NCBI GenBank assembly: GCA_963920635.1
Contig: OY987307.1
Span: forward strand, 20,351,735-20,415,734
Length of the DNA: 64,000 nucleotides
Direction of reading: 5' to 3'
DNA from: Pseudeuparius sepicola
Taxonomy: Eukaryota; Arthropoda; Insecta; Coleoptera; Anthribidae
Shown here: positions 23,488 to 34,635 of the stretch, piece by piece
Numbering within the stretch: position 1 is the first letter of the stretch
Layout: each line of letters opens with the position of its first letter
The notes under the pieces: model-generated
Database searches by the model: none
What the model was told of the DNA's origin: nothing
Seen by the model: only the letters and a program-made list of their open reading frames with translations
Program-made: the position numbers and the translations under genes

Positions 23488-23900
23488 AGGGTGTTACGAA
23501 AAAGTATAGATCTATACAATTATTGTCCACAGATATTTTGGGCTATAAGAATTATGCCTTTTCTTATGCCATTTTTCATCTAGACGTCTCTAACTCAAAA
23601 TACGGGGTTTCAATTCAACTCCTATGGGATTGGGGAAGACCTTCAAAACCTCCGAAATACAGGGTGTTAAAGCTTTGTATAAAACGTTTTTTATTACAAT
23701 CTAAGAATTGTTTTGAATAAAGCAACTAAAAATACAACTATTTTGTCCCTTGATTTGTTTCGTATGTTGCTTCGTTTTCGAGAAAAAAAAATAAAATTCA
23801 AACTTTAAAGACATGAAAAAGTTCGAATTTTTTTTCTCGAAAACGATGCTATAATATGAAACAAATGAAGAACAAAAAAACTTGTGTTTTTAGTTTTCTA
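23488..23900. repeat. Eroded CAGGGTG-type ends and an inverted repeat
   Basis: cagggtgtt occurs at 23488 and again near 23660 in the same orientation. From about 23755 to 23875 an inverted repeat pairs cgttttcgagaaaaaaaa with ttttttttctcgaaaacg and tttgtttcgtatgttg with its partner. I cannot delimit one element. Confidence 0.5.
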
Positions 23901-24499
23901 GATCAACTCTATAATAATATGTCTAAAATACACCCATACAATTATCAAGAAGCTCAAAAATTTTTTTTGGACATTTTATAATTTATATAATATTATTATT
24001 ATATAATATATTATCCGATTTAAGAAAATTTTGATGTAGCCCATTGTTGTTGCTTTAAAAATGTCGTGCTTAAAGGCAACCATATGATTTTATTTATTTG
24101 TCAAATTTGACATTTTTTTAACAAAAAAATGCTGAAAATGGAATTATTTCTTAAAATTTCCAAAAATGTTTTTAAAAGTTGTTCTATTAATTTTATACTG
24201 CTGTTGCAGTTTTCAGACTTCTTGAATATAGTTTCATTTTTTAATTTTTTTTTAGACAACAAAGTGGATTATGAAGTGGCAATTTAAATACACTTTTTTA
24301 CGAAAAAGATAAATTCTTTACTTAAAATTCGTCAAATTTTATGTAACGTTTATACGTAGTTTCGGTAGTTATCTCCAAAATTTACTTAACTTTGCAGCCT
24401 CATTGCGGAATTGTATACCTATTACAAATATTTTGGTCGGTTTGAACAACAAGAATATTTTCCATGTCGACTGCCAAGAGAGGAACTCCTTCAGGCATG

Positions 24500-24594
24500 T
24501 TGCGCCGTACCGCAGCGTGCTCGATCTAGGTAGAGCGAAATAAAGGCAAAGCAACGGTCCGTGCGATCAACTCATGGATGGGTGACCTTTTTTT
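24500..24594 (+). mobile_element. 5S-rRNA-like relic (SINE3-type), copy 1
   Basis: The order gtaccg, ggtagagcga, aaaggcaaagcaacg and ggatgggtgacc matches the 5S internal promoter layout, where AAGCAACG...GGATGGGTGACC are the box A to box C parts. A T7 run follows at once, as for a Pol III stop. It shares ggtagagcga and the 5S-like core with the minus-strand copy at 58446-58536. It is too diverged to be a functional 5S gene. Confidence 0.5.
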
Positions 24595-24680
24595 AAACTA
24601 TTTTGCCTAATAAAACTTCCTTTTCTCCCGATTTAAAAAAATATATGACTACAAGCGCTCTCTTATTTGGCCATCCTGTA

Positions 24681-24937
24681 CAGGGTATCCCATTTTCCAT
24701 ACTTTTACAGGTTACATTTATATTTATATTTTGAAATTTTTACCTCCTAGAAAAATCCATGTACGCCATTGAATTCTACGTGAAAAAATCTATAAGGATC
24801 GATTTTTACCATTCCAACAAATTAGCGTATAACGGATATACGGGGAGTGCCTGAAAATGGCAAATTTTAAAAATCACCTCGTGTCTCAAAAATTAAGGAG
24901 GCCATGGAAGCAAAAGTATCGAAATTGGGACACCCTG
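24681..24937. mobile_element. TA-flanked MITE, 257 bp, CAGGGTRTCCCA ends
   Basis: Ends cagggtatcccattttcc and ttgggacaccctg, each bordered by TA. Internal pairing is weak, so this is a MITE with short terminal repeats rather than a full palindrome. Confidence 0.7.
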
Positions 24938-24959
24938 TACATCGAGAGTTAAAAAAAAC

Positions 24960-27160
24960 ATATTCTACATAACTTTCAAGTGATACAGAACCCTTTATTT
25001 GTTTTGTTGTCAGTAAAGTTTCTCTATCTGCGTGGCAAGAACAACTTGGCCAGCAGCGCCAGCGTCGCCACTAGAAATATGAGTTTCGATCTGAGTTTCC
25101 GGGTAGTTAGGTAATTGTAATTATTGAACAAAAATACGGAGTAATTGGACGCCACAAATAACTCGATTAAACAAGAAAAACAAGTTTATTATCGTTACTA
25201 CATGCAGTTAAATTATACGGTCGGAGACGAAAAGACTTATTTAGTTTAAATACGTCTAGAACCCACGGAATCCGCTCAGTAAATTTGATGGCATCTGTGG
25301 TAAATTAACATCGAAAATTATGTCGGTGTCTGTATGTGATGATCGCGGAGAAATTCTCATAGTTAGCGAGTCAACAAATTAAACGGAATTAACAACTTTA
25401 TCTGAACGCATCATTCAGTTATACATTATTTTCTAGTGCAGCGTTTTACTATTTTTAGGATCATAACTGTTGCTAAGGATACTTTGCTCCGGTTTAGAAT
25501 AAATAGAAGCATAGCCAATGCTGAAACCAAACTAAATAAAAAGAGTACCTACACTATACTAACTTGCGCAATCTCAGAACTGGATTAGATGATGTAAAGT
25601 ACTGTCGCAGGTTCTATAGGGGCATCATTCTTGTTTTCAGTAAATCTGCCTAAGTCATAGATGTAATTTTCATTTTCCCAATTTGTCACTGCATGCGTAT
25701 TATGTATTGAATATATCTTCGTACCTATATTTAATCGTTTCAAAAGAGTCTGTGTATTTAAATTATAAAGAACATAGCATTCGCCACGATTTAAAATGTA
25801 TCTGAAACGAATTGAATAAGAAAATAATACAAGAGATCAGACGCAAATTGTAATAATGCTGCCATCAAAGTGGTGTCTGTGATATATCCTGATTGCCAGT
25901 TTATTTTTCATTCAAGTTTGGATTCCATTAGAAAGTTCTCATTTGTCTTAGCTTGAAGAAAAGAACTGTTACATTAACATTTTTATTCCCCACGCCGAGT
26001 GCCGAGCCAATCTGTTGCAGCTCTCGCTAAAAAGTAAATAAATTTCAGTGTAATTTTGTAAGAAAATGGAAAAAGGCTAATTCCTAAATTAGTGCATTTA
26101 TTACTGTAATTAGCACGGGACTTCTTGTTAATTTTTAATGGAAATGTCGCTCGAAAAAATACCGGAAAACAAATTTCTCTAGAAAGAATACGTCGTTAAC
26201 TGAAAGAGAGCCAGGTTAATTTGCTTGTACAGACCGTCTCAGCTCGTGTTGCAATAAGCGAGATTGTTTCTATTTGTGAATTTTAAAAATTTCAAATACA
26301 ATTGGTTAGTTAAACGTTAAACGGCGGCTTACAGATCGCACCGTTATTCAATGATAGAGGCAATCAATCAGAATGACGAAGACTATTTGCTTGTGGCACG
26401 ATTCTGGCATGTTGCAAAATTTGAAATCTTGTTTTATATTTTATTCTTGATTCTTCGTCTCCTTAAATATCATTTGTTTCGTTTCACTTAGTTCCCACAT
26501 TCTTCTACAATTTTCTGCAATTTGATTCATAATCATTTCAAAAATCTCTGGCGAATACCAGCGTTGTTGTTGTTGTCAGTTTTACCATAGAAAATGTCAG
26601 GGTATAAAATCTCTTCTTTGAAAACTTCATATAAATTCAACTTATAGCTTCACTTTCAACTTCTAAAAGATGTGCACATCGATAATGCCTTTCGTTAATT
26701 TTACGAATCCTGAAAATACCACAACTGCGCAGCAGGAGTGGTATTTGCTTAGTATTGGGATTCTAATGAGTTAATATATTAAGGAAAGGTACCTATTACA
26801 TATATCTATTCTTAGGCATACCACGCAACCAAGCTTTTTAGGAATAAATTAACTACAAAAATTAATATGCAACGATCAAAGTTTTAACTGAAAGTGGCAA
26901 GCCTTTAACTTCATGAAATCAAAGTGTCACGGCCAAATGAATCTACTATACTATACGATACAGTGGTCGTCAGAAAGTACGCGCCAAAAAATTAGTATTA
27001 GTATTTTTCGTTTTTATTTTGTAGTAGTCATAATTACTGTTCAAACAAATTAAGTTGTACTTACGTTTATAAATGATTAATTCTCTCTGGCATATTAAAT
27101 AAAGTGATTTTATTTTATATACGGGGTAAACCATAAAAAATGCCGAAAAGGTAGAAATTT
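24960..27160. other. Intron stretch with no recognisable exon
   Basis: About 2.2 kb without long palindromes. 26000-26300 looks unique and moderately GC-rich and may be conserved non-coding DNA. No splice-bounded coding segment seen. Confidence 0.4.
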
Positions 27161-27164
27161 AAAC

Positions 27165-27390
27165 TTCATTTCCAACCAACTTTTCACAAAAAAATAATAG
27201 TAGTAGTAATAATAGCCATTATTTACCGAGCATGATATCATATGCGAGGTAAATAATGGCCTTCTCAACCGAAGTGTATATAGAATTTTTTTACTACTAA
27301 CATTGAAATATTGCCATACTTTAGTCATTTCTCGTTTTTTTCAAATAGGTACTTCAAAATATCAAGTAGCCTGGGAGTTCACAAACTAAA
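27165..27390. repeat. Dispersed repeat, copy 2, inverted relative to 12.7-13.0 kb
   Basis: Carries cattatttaccgagcatg, gcgaggtaaataatgg, then ttactactaacattgaaata and tacttcaaaatatcaagtag, the reverse complement of blocks at 12643-12930. A (tag/taa)n stretch lies at its left. Confidence 0.65.
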
Positions 27391-27498
27391 TTGACGGTAT
27401 AAATTTTCACACGAAATTATGTAAAAACCTTTTTCTGGCCCTTTTAAACCTAAAATCTATCTGGTTTTAATATTGGTAAAAAACTTCAACATAATTCC

Positions 27499-27530
27499 CT
27501 GATGAAGGTCACGAAGTAGACCGAAAGCTT
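27499..27530 (+). ncRNA. Hammerhead-ribozyme-like core, copy 1
   Basis: Shows CTGATGA, then a 4-bp stem GGTC...GACC with an 8-nt loop, then GAAA, the layout of a hammerhead core with stem II. The related copy on the minus strand at 48333-48390 has GGCC...GGCC at the stem, a compensated change. Flanks are shared (gaaagcttggt, later ctggctg and cgttatttta). Such motifs are known in Penelope-like retroelement termini. Stems I and III are not convincing, so activity is unproven. Confidence 0.45.
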
Positions 27531-27639
27531 GGTATTATAAAAAGAAGTTAATATATACCTTTCTGGCTGCAAAACTCGTTATTTTATCTACTAAGTAAAA
27601 CTACACAGCCGTAAACTAGCTATTTATTGTCACATTTTA

Positions 27640-27965
27640 ATATAAAAAAGGTGTTCAAACAATCCACCATTATTATTTATGCAAATATTGCATCTTTTTA
27701 AAACTGAATTTGTCGCCTTTCTTAGAGAGCGCCTGTCAATACTGGCAATTGCTTCTAAAACAGCTGCTCTTAATTCAGCAATTGTCTCATACTTTATTTT
27801 GTACTGTTCCCCACAAAAAGAAATCTAAAACAGACAAATCGGGGGATCGGGGCTGCCAGGAAATAGGTCCATTTCTCCCTATCCAACTATTTGGATAGAG
27901 CTGATCTAGGTAATTTCTTACGGGCAAGTAATTATGTGGTGGAGCTCCATCATGATAATTTTTGT
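27640..27965 (-). pseudogene. Tc1/mariner-superfamily transposase, C-terminal half
   Basis: Minus-strand text reads DGAPPHNYLPVRNYLDQL, then WIGRNGPISW, then RSPDLSVLDFFLWGTVQNKV. After a single-base frameshift it continues ETIAELRAAVLEAI and ends RCNICINNNGGLFEHL before a stop. The PPH...PRSPDL..LDFFLWG pattern is the C-terminal part of the catalytic domain of a common insect IS630/Tc1/mariner family. The N-terminal part is missing: similarity stops at about 27965. Apart from the frameshift it is well preserved, which suggests a fairly recent truncated copy. Confidence 0.8.
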
Positions 27966-28114
27966 TTTATTTTGTTACATTTTGTTACCAGCTAAAAATA
28001 AAATATTTGAAAGTTTTAAGTGCCTTATTATAAAATAGAACGTAATTATGAAAATATTCCAAGGCTGACTATGTGAAAATAAAAAAAGAAAATTATCCAT
28101 AGCTATTTTATTTT

Positions 28115-28413
28115 TTATAATAACTATGCCGAGTATTATATTTTTGGAAAGCTTAAAAAATGGCCGATTTTATATAATGCCACAGCCAACTATAATTTAC
28201 ATTTAAAAACACAAGTTTATGTCTACAGCTACAGGTGAAATAGCAAAAAATTACTCTTTTCAAAGTATCTAGTGAGCCATGAACTTTTTTAAAAATCCAA
28301 ATGGGACATTAGATTGAGCATTCAAAACTGCAATTCTTTCCCCATTTAACCTTTGTTCTAGCTCTGCTAGTTTCCGAGATCCCCTTAGTGGGCATCGAAA
28401 AAAACTCACCCTG
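28115..28413. mobile_element. One-ended copy of the CAGGGTGAGTTTT family
   Basis: Ends aaaaaactcaccctg followed by TA. Before this lie ctgcaattctttccccattt, aacctttgttctagctctgc and tagtttccgagatcccc, matching the right arm of the element at 56982-58276. The left terminus is lost. Confidence 0.7.
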
Positions 28414-28479
28414 TATAACGTGATTATATTTTCTCTAATCTAGCGCCAAAATGAAGTAAAAGGTTTGGTGTCTTTTAAA

Positions 28480-28880
28480 GAGCTGCTCCTAACTGCCTCG
28501 CGGGACACATTGTAGTTTTCCTCCCCGCGTTTTTTACAGTGCCAGCTTGCTGATTGCGCCGTGGCATTCTCGTAGGAAATAGGCGCCCTCGTAAAAAAAC
28601 GATAATTGTTAGATAGTGCCGTCTAAATTCGTCGTTTTTCTGGGATGGGGCCCCGGCGGCGATAGGAAAATGGGCAATAAATAATAAATGCGGTGTTTTT
28701 TACCGGGGGGGCCTCCGCTCGATTTGCCGGAAAAAATGGATAGGCGCGCTGGTGCCTCGGAACCGGTATGGGAAATTAGCGGCGGGCGCCAGGGGCGTAT
28801 CGAGGCGAGCGAAACCGGGGATTAAGTCTTCCGCAAAACCGATGCTGCTGTGCCCCGAGTTATGTGCAAGCTAATGGTGT
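28480..28880. promoter_or_regulatory. GC-rich block, candidate enhancer
   Basis: Unique text with ggggccccggcggcgatagg, caataaataataaatgcgg (Hox-type TAAT/AATAAA cores) and cggcgggcgccaggggcg. It sits between two transposon relics. No coding signature. Candidate by composition. Confidence 0.3.
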
Positions 28881-28949
28881 ACGCCTGTCAACATTTAAAG
28901 GTGATTTTCACGACAACATAATTTTTTAATATTTGATCTGAGTTGATTT

Positions 28950-29700
28950 CTATTTTAGAAAAATATGGAAGATGTGTTGTAGGTAAAGGGCCGCACAGAG
29001 GGAAGACTCAAGTCTTAACTCTACCACGTGCGTAGTAAAGTTAAAAACTATCAAGTGCCTCAATTTGATTTTATTGGGATCATTTACATACAGTAAAAGG
29101 ATAAGGGGTCCAAGGACGGAGCCTTGGGGGACACCTAAATTTATACCATATTCTTTAGATTGGCAAGATGCCTGTATTTGAAAGATAAGACTCAATCCAC
29201 TTTAAAAATGTTCCTCTGATACCGAGAGAGAGTACAGTATATTCCTAACAAAGTCCACCTGCAGACTATCAAATGCCTGTTTGGACAAGTATAATAGCAA
29301 GGAGACAACATACTTTCCTTGATCCAAATTACTATGTACCATTCAAGAGTTCATTGATACCCGTTTCTGCCCATTCCTTTTTCTAAAACCGTGTTGGCTG
29401 AACGATAGGATTGATATTTTTCTGCAAAGTCAGCAATTGTAAGCAACTTTCTCAAGAACCCTTGGGAACTCACAAATAAGTGAAATTTGTCTGTAATTAT
29501 GAATAATGTCACGGGGGCTCTTCTTTAGTATATCTGGAAGGACACCAGACTGAAAAGAACAATTCGCCAAATTTGCAAATTGAGGTAGGATTGAATGGAT
29601 CATTTCTTTGAAGATATTGGAGCATATCCCATCTTTTCCAACGCGATGCCAGCTCTTGAGAGAAGGGACGGCCTTTAGTATATTCTGATAACCGATGTAC
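28950..29700 (-). pseudogene. Non-LTR retrotransposon reverse transcriptase relic (CR1/jockey-like)
   Basis: Across frames on the minus strand the reverse transcriptase motifs occur in the right order: NCSFQSGVLPDILKKSP (about 29575-29510), NYRQIS and RVLEKV (about 29500-29450), QHGFRKRNGQ (near 29400), KQAFDS (near 29280), then GVPQGSVLGPLILLLYVND (about 29140-29080). The catalytic F-x-A-D-D box is not seen, and there are several frameshifts and stops, so it is a dead 5'- and 3'-truncated copy. Its antisense position relative to the window, same strand as the host gene, has no coding role. Confidence 0.8.
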
Positions 29701-29704
29701 GAAA

Positions 29705-30790
29705 CAAATTAATATTGAATTTGGAAGAGGAGTTGACAGAGTACAAGGTAACACCCTGTTTGGCCCAAAATCTTGTGCCAAGTGGTTTTGACATACAGGC
29801 GGAAAGTGCCCCGAAAAAGGCCCTGCAGAATTCTCGCCCATTTTCGATTTTAAGTTTTTCAATACAATTGTTTTTGCACTTACGGTTTAGATTACCGTTT
29901 TGTTGCTTTTATTTTGTTTGGGGAACTGATCTTATGTAAGTAATAATTTCTTATTATGCAAGCGCACGCGCCTTTCTGGATGACACCACTGAACTGACAA
30001 AGTAGACGCACAGTGTGTAGTGTGTGGGATGAACTGAGTATGGATTTAACTTAAGGGAAAACGCAGAATTAATTGTGCGGTTTTCTCTCTATGTGTGTGG
30101 GCCCCTTAACTGTATTTAGAGCGAGTTATAGATATATAAATATAAGAATTTGGATATTTTCACCAATACTCTGAAAATGCTCTAAAGTTTGGGTAGTTTG
30201 TGAAAATAACTGTTTTGTTCAATTCTTTAAGGATTTGTGCCTACACCTACAATATAGTATTTCAGTTGGTTATACATATAATTGAAGACATTTGCCTGCC
30301 CCTATGCACTGCCCCTTTTCTTCACATTTACACCTTTAGTTATTACTTCCATAGCACCGACAGTCACAGTAATTATTTTTTATCAAAAGAGTAATGAAAT
30401 AGGAGAAGCCATTGAAAACTATTTGTAGTATATAGGTATAATTTTACGGACATTTATTGGAAACAACAAATATACTACTTATTATTATTGGTAATAGGTT
30501 GCTCTACAGGGTGCCCTAGTTGTAAATGTCATAAATAAAACGGATGGCAGAAAATCTAATTTCGAGCATAAAAGTTCATATAGTGACCGGCAAACAAATG
30601 GGATTTTATTATGTTTTTGAGCCGAAATAAAAAACTAGTATGGGCATGTGCCGAAACCAACAACAGGCTCAAAAAATGTAGATATCGCGGTATACGAGGG
30701 AGAGTCAAAAACAAGTGTAAAGTAGGTACCCTTATTTTGCACTGTATAGAGAAAAATGATATAAGAGAAAGTTTGCAATGAAAAACTACA
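29705..30790. other. Unassigned intron stretch
   Basis: Contains ctacagggtgccctag at 30504, perhaps the left end of an eroded element whose right end is tcaccctgtata at 31976-31990. A tacgagggagagtc / gtaggtacccttatttt phrase near 30697 recurs at 22797 and marks another repeat. Confidence 0.35.
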
Positions 30791-30793
30791 TAA

Positions 30794-30937
30794 AGTTTGT
30801 TCAGCGAATGTTCGGCCCTACGTCATAACTCCCGTTCTTGTCTGGCTCGTGAATATACGACCGATATCCGTCGTATAGTCATGAGTAAGACAAGGACGGG
30901 AGTTGTGACGTAGGGCCGAACATTCGCTGAACAAACT
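30794..30937. repeat. Strong 144-bp palindrome
   Basis: agtttgttcagcgaatgttc, ggccctacgtcataactccc and gttcttgtct are repeated in reverse complement with only a few changes, with a second small hairpin (tatacgac / gtcgtata) at the loop. Confidence 0.85.
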
Positions 30938-31079
30938 GTAGGTAGAAAATATTGGCTTTCTATTAATGTTTTTTTTTTATTTTTTTTATTATTAGTTGCA
31001 GTTGCATGAATAGTTTTTTCTTAGAATTGGTTGGGAAATTTAAGGAATGCAAAAAAGATTACTTTTCCAGTGGCGTGTA

Positions 31080-31575
31080 AGTTTGACGTTTTTGCATAGA
31101 ATGCCCTGGAAACATAAGCCTCATAATATTTGACGTTTTTGCATAGTGTGCCTTGGAAATATATGCCTAATTACCCATTGTCGCGAAGTGTGCTTTGGAA
31201 TATTGTTTAACGATTCAATAAAAGTTAATATTAAATTTATTGATTAAATAAATCATAAACATACCACGAGAGTATGGTCTGAGCTGAGACCTTGTTATTT
31301 ATTCGTCAATTGCCCTATAACACATTAACACTAAAAAAGTCACACTGGAAACACAAGACCAACAAAAACCTAGACTAGTAGACAATCCTATTTTACAATG
31401 GCACAAAGGAGACGTTTCCTTCTATTGTTTATGGCTCGTCTAATATCCTTTCGTCGACATTTATATTTGAGGAATAATAAATTTGAATCAAAAGAAAGTA
31501 TCAGTGACACTTAAAATTTTACCGAACTGTCAAACGTTATGTTTCCAAGGCATTCTATGCAAAAACGATTAATTT
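31080..31575. repeat. Terminal repeats gtttttgcatagaatgcc
   Basis: gacgtttttgcatagaatgc then cctggaaacata at the left (a second direct copy follows at 31130) is answered by tatgtttccaaggcattcta and tgcaaaaacg at the right. A ~500-bp element with short arms. Confidence 0.55.
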
Positions 31576-32213
31576 GATATTACATCAAGAAAAACAAAGT
31601 AAAGCAAGCAATGTGTGACATATCATTTTAACCAGAAAAATCTGCTTTTCAAAAATGCAAACATCCAATATGGCGCCAATAGGAAAAATAAAAGTTGATC
31701 GTCATAGCTCTGTCCAGGGAGGCGACAATGAGAGGTCATATTTAGATTCCTTGTAAAAAAGTGCCTTAATAATGTTTAACTTAGAAATGTCCAGCCCCCT
31801 TCGTTTTCGTTTAAAAAAATAAAAACAAAAACGACAATTTTCAGTTTTTTCGCATTATTTTCAAAACGAGAAGTGCCGGCCCAATGTTACTCAGCATCAA
31901 AATCCGCAACTTTGCCCCAATTTAACCGACCTCATATCTCTTAAGATAACCAAGATCCCATGCATGGACTCGAAATATGGTCACCCTGTATATATAGAGA
32001 ATTTTATGAATAGAAGATGTAAAAAATTTGTGGAATAAAATTTCCTGTTTTTATATTTCTTTGATTAAGTACATTTTGGGAAATTCACATTTGTGTGTCA
32101 AAGTTATGACTTAACACTGGTATATCTGACAACTTTTGCGTCAGTTTCAAACCATTCGAAACTATAAGACGCATGCGCAGATTTTAAACGCGCACGTTAA
32201 TATAGTTGCACTG

Positions 32214-33023
32214 CAGCGCCGGTTTTAGCTTGACCGCCGGGGCTAAGTTTAAAAAAAACGTGTTATCTTTCTTCTCAATTTAAACTTTTTAGTTGGGAGG
32301 TAATCAGATATTAAAAAAAATGAATCTTTGTGGTACAAAATCGCGCCGCAGACGAAAAAACATTTGTAGCCAAGAAGTCCTACTCAGTTTTCTTTTATAG
32401 AACAACTGTGACCAACAGAAATTTCGAAATTTGTTTTAGTGTTCGCCCATAAAAAACATTGCATTTTAAACCGGCTACACAAAAGAAAGCAAAGGTGTTT
32501 GATTACTAAAATGCGCCGTAGGCGAAATTTTTTAGAAATATAAAGCAAAGATAGTTTAAAAGAGGTATAGGAAGTTACAAAATCATAACAGTATAATGTA
32601 TTTTTCGTCTTTTCTCAATGTAGGAGGCTTGAACCCCCAAACCATATACAGCCCTGCCGGCTTATGTATGGGAAAGGCCAGGTCTCATGAAATCGGTAGT
32701 TAGCTACCTACTTGACAATAATAAGTATATTTTTCAATAAATGTATCTATGTTACACGTTATTACATGACAATTTTCCAATTTATATTCAATCAATAAAT
32801 CGATGTTGTATATTCTGCGTTTAGGATATTTTTACTTAGAAAATTTTATTTTCGTCCAAAAATCCAGGGGGGGGGGAGTAAAATCTTCAACGCACAGGTG
32901 AATAAGATGATCAATAGGAGAACGTTTCAGATGTTATGTTTGCAGACGACCAGCTTATACCGCCTCCCAAAATTCACCGCCGGGTGCTATTAGCGCCCTA
33001 GCACCCCCCTAAAACCGGCACTG
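32214..33023. mobile_element. hAT-like non-autonomous element
   Basis: Left end cagcgccggttttagc and right end ctaaaaccggcactg form ~15-bp terminal inverted repeats with hAT-type CAGNGCCGG starts. Neighbouring ttgcactg and (a)tgtgcagtg may be a decayed 8-bp target duplication. The interior has no recognisable transposase. Confidence 0.55.
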
Positions 33024-33059
33024 ATGTGCAGTGCGGCACATGAATAACAACTTCCTTAA

Positions 33060-33480
33060 ACGGGCGCGCTTGTGGCCGTCTTCTGTTTGGGTTTTTGTCA
33101 GTCTGTCAATTTATGTTTTTCGCCGACAAAATCTGCGATGCCCCTTACGAAACGGCCCCGTGTAGCATAAAAATCCGCAGCGGGCCGCGAAGGCCGGCGC
33201 GGGCGGCCGTCCACCATTCGCCGATCGGCGCCCCCTCCCACCGGCCGCGCCGGCAAATGGGACGGCGATTTTTTCGCTTCTCCGGGAATTTTTTCACGCA
33301 CGCGAGCCGCGCCGGCTTTCCCGCCGCCGCCGCCGCCGGCCGTCTCCACCCACTTCCGCCGGAAAAGCGCGTGTGTGGGGGCGGCGCGGGCCACGCCGCC
33401 CCCCCCCCCCGTCTCGGGGCGGTTGGTTTTAGGAAACGAGACCGTCTTGCCCGTATTCAGTGCGATGGGTCGCCCTTAAA
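33060..33480. promoter_or_regulatory. Very GC-rich island with (CCG)n
   Basis: The most GC-rich block in the window, with gccgccgccgccgccggcc, gcgggcggccg and a C10 run. Open frames on both strands (up to 231 residues) are low-complexity G/R/A/P and show no domain. It lies between two hAT-like elements. Candidate CpG-rich regulatory element; could be an alternative first exon or promoter of the host gene, without direct evidence. Confidence 0.3.
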
Positions 33481-33507
33481 AAAAAACACCGTTTTGGAAC
33501 GATTAGG

Positions 33508-34490
33508 CAGTGATGTAACAGATACATTTTTTTCGGTATCTACATACAGATATACCTACAGTTTGACAGATGTATCTAGATACACATACCGATACATTTT
33601 TTCCAGGTACAGATACGTTAAAAAAGTACCTAAAGTCTATCCAAGTTACAGAGGCAGTGGATCAAAACATTGGCCACCACCATTGACCTATTCTCTTATT
33701 GGTCTGGCCGTCATAAAATGTCAAGTGTTTACGCGGCGAGCAGAATGCAGGGCCGGCTCTTCCCTCAGTCGAGTTTCCTGCATATTTTAGATCGGATCGC
33801 GAGAAGTATATTCTGTAAATTTATTTTGCTAGGTACTTAATTTAAGGAAATTTCCACGAAAGGTAAAAACACAAATTTTAGAACTTTTAAAAGAATTAGT
33901 TCAGAATTACAAGCCACTTGGAATCTCATATTAGTCCGACCCTGGGAATCGATCGCAAGGCGGTCATGTGACTTTGTTTATATCTACTGCCGCTGTAACT
34001 TGGATAGACTTTAGATACTTACAGATACTATCAGTTAATTAAGAAAATTTCAGACCTCATAAGGCAATCAATACACTTACCTACTTGGATATTTATGAAA
34101 CAAGTGTGTGTGTAGGTAAAGTAGAACTGTTTAGACGAATGTGGAGTTTAGATTGTCACTAATCAAAACCAGTTGTGGGTTAGTATAGTTTACCGTGTAC
34201 GTCACTCCGAAGTGAGCACTGAGTACTAATTTTATGTACGGTATTTTAAAAAAAATCACTAAATCATACCCCATTTTATTATTTGTAGTCTATTTGTTAA
34301 AATTAAATATAGGCACGTGGCACGCCTTGGCATCGTGGGTAAAAAATGTATCTAGTATCTAAGTATCTAGATACTTTCAAAAGGATCTAGGTACTAAAGC
34401 AGATCCCGATTAGATATATGTATCTAGGCACATAAAAAGTATCTAGATACAGTATCTAGCCTATATGTATCTCGATACACTACATCACTG
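33508..34490. mobile_element. hAT-type non-autonomous element with 8-bp target duplication
   Basis: Ends are CAGTGATGTA and TACATCACTG, exact inverse complements. The flanks cgattagg (33500-33507) and ctattagg (34491-34498) match at seven of eight positions, the size expected for hAT insertion. Subterminal regions are filled with variants of tatctagatac, gatacagatac and gtatctcgatac. These look like multiple transposase-binding sites. The middle shows tatccaagttacagaggcag and its approximate inverse near 34000. No transposase frame. Confidence 0.8.
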
Positions 34491-34635
34491 CTATTAGGGC
34501 AGTCGGTGGGGGACCAAAATAGACCAAGAGTTGGCATCAAAAAAGTGCAAGAGTTTTCGGGAAGGTTGATATTTTCAGATTGAGTTGTATTTTAGTGATA
34601 GAGGGCCACCTGGGGCTGACGCCTGTAAAGGTGTA

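Noticed and set aside
24500..24594. Functional 5S rRNA gene
   Set aside because: Too many changes in the internal promoter and an extra segment shared with the second copy; better seen as a SINE relic.
33095..33790. 231-residue plus-strand open frame
   Set aside because: It is low-complexity R/P/A/G text from a CpG-rich block, overlaps a second open frame on the other strand, and runs into a hAT element. No domain is visible.
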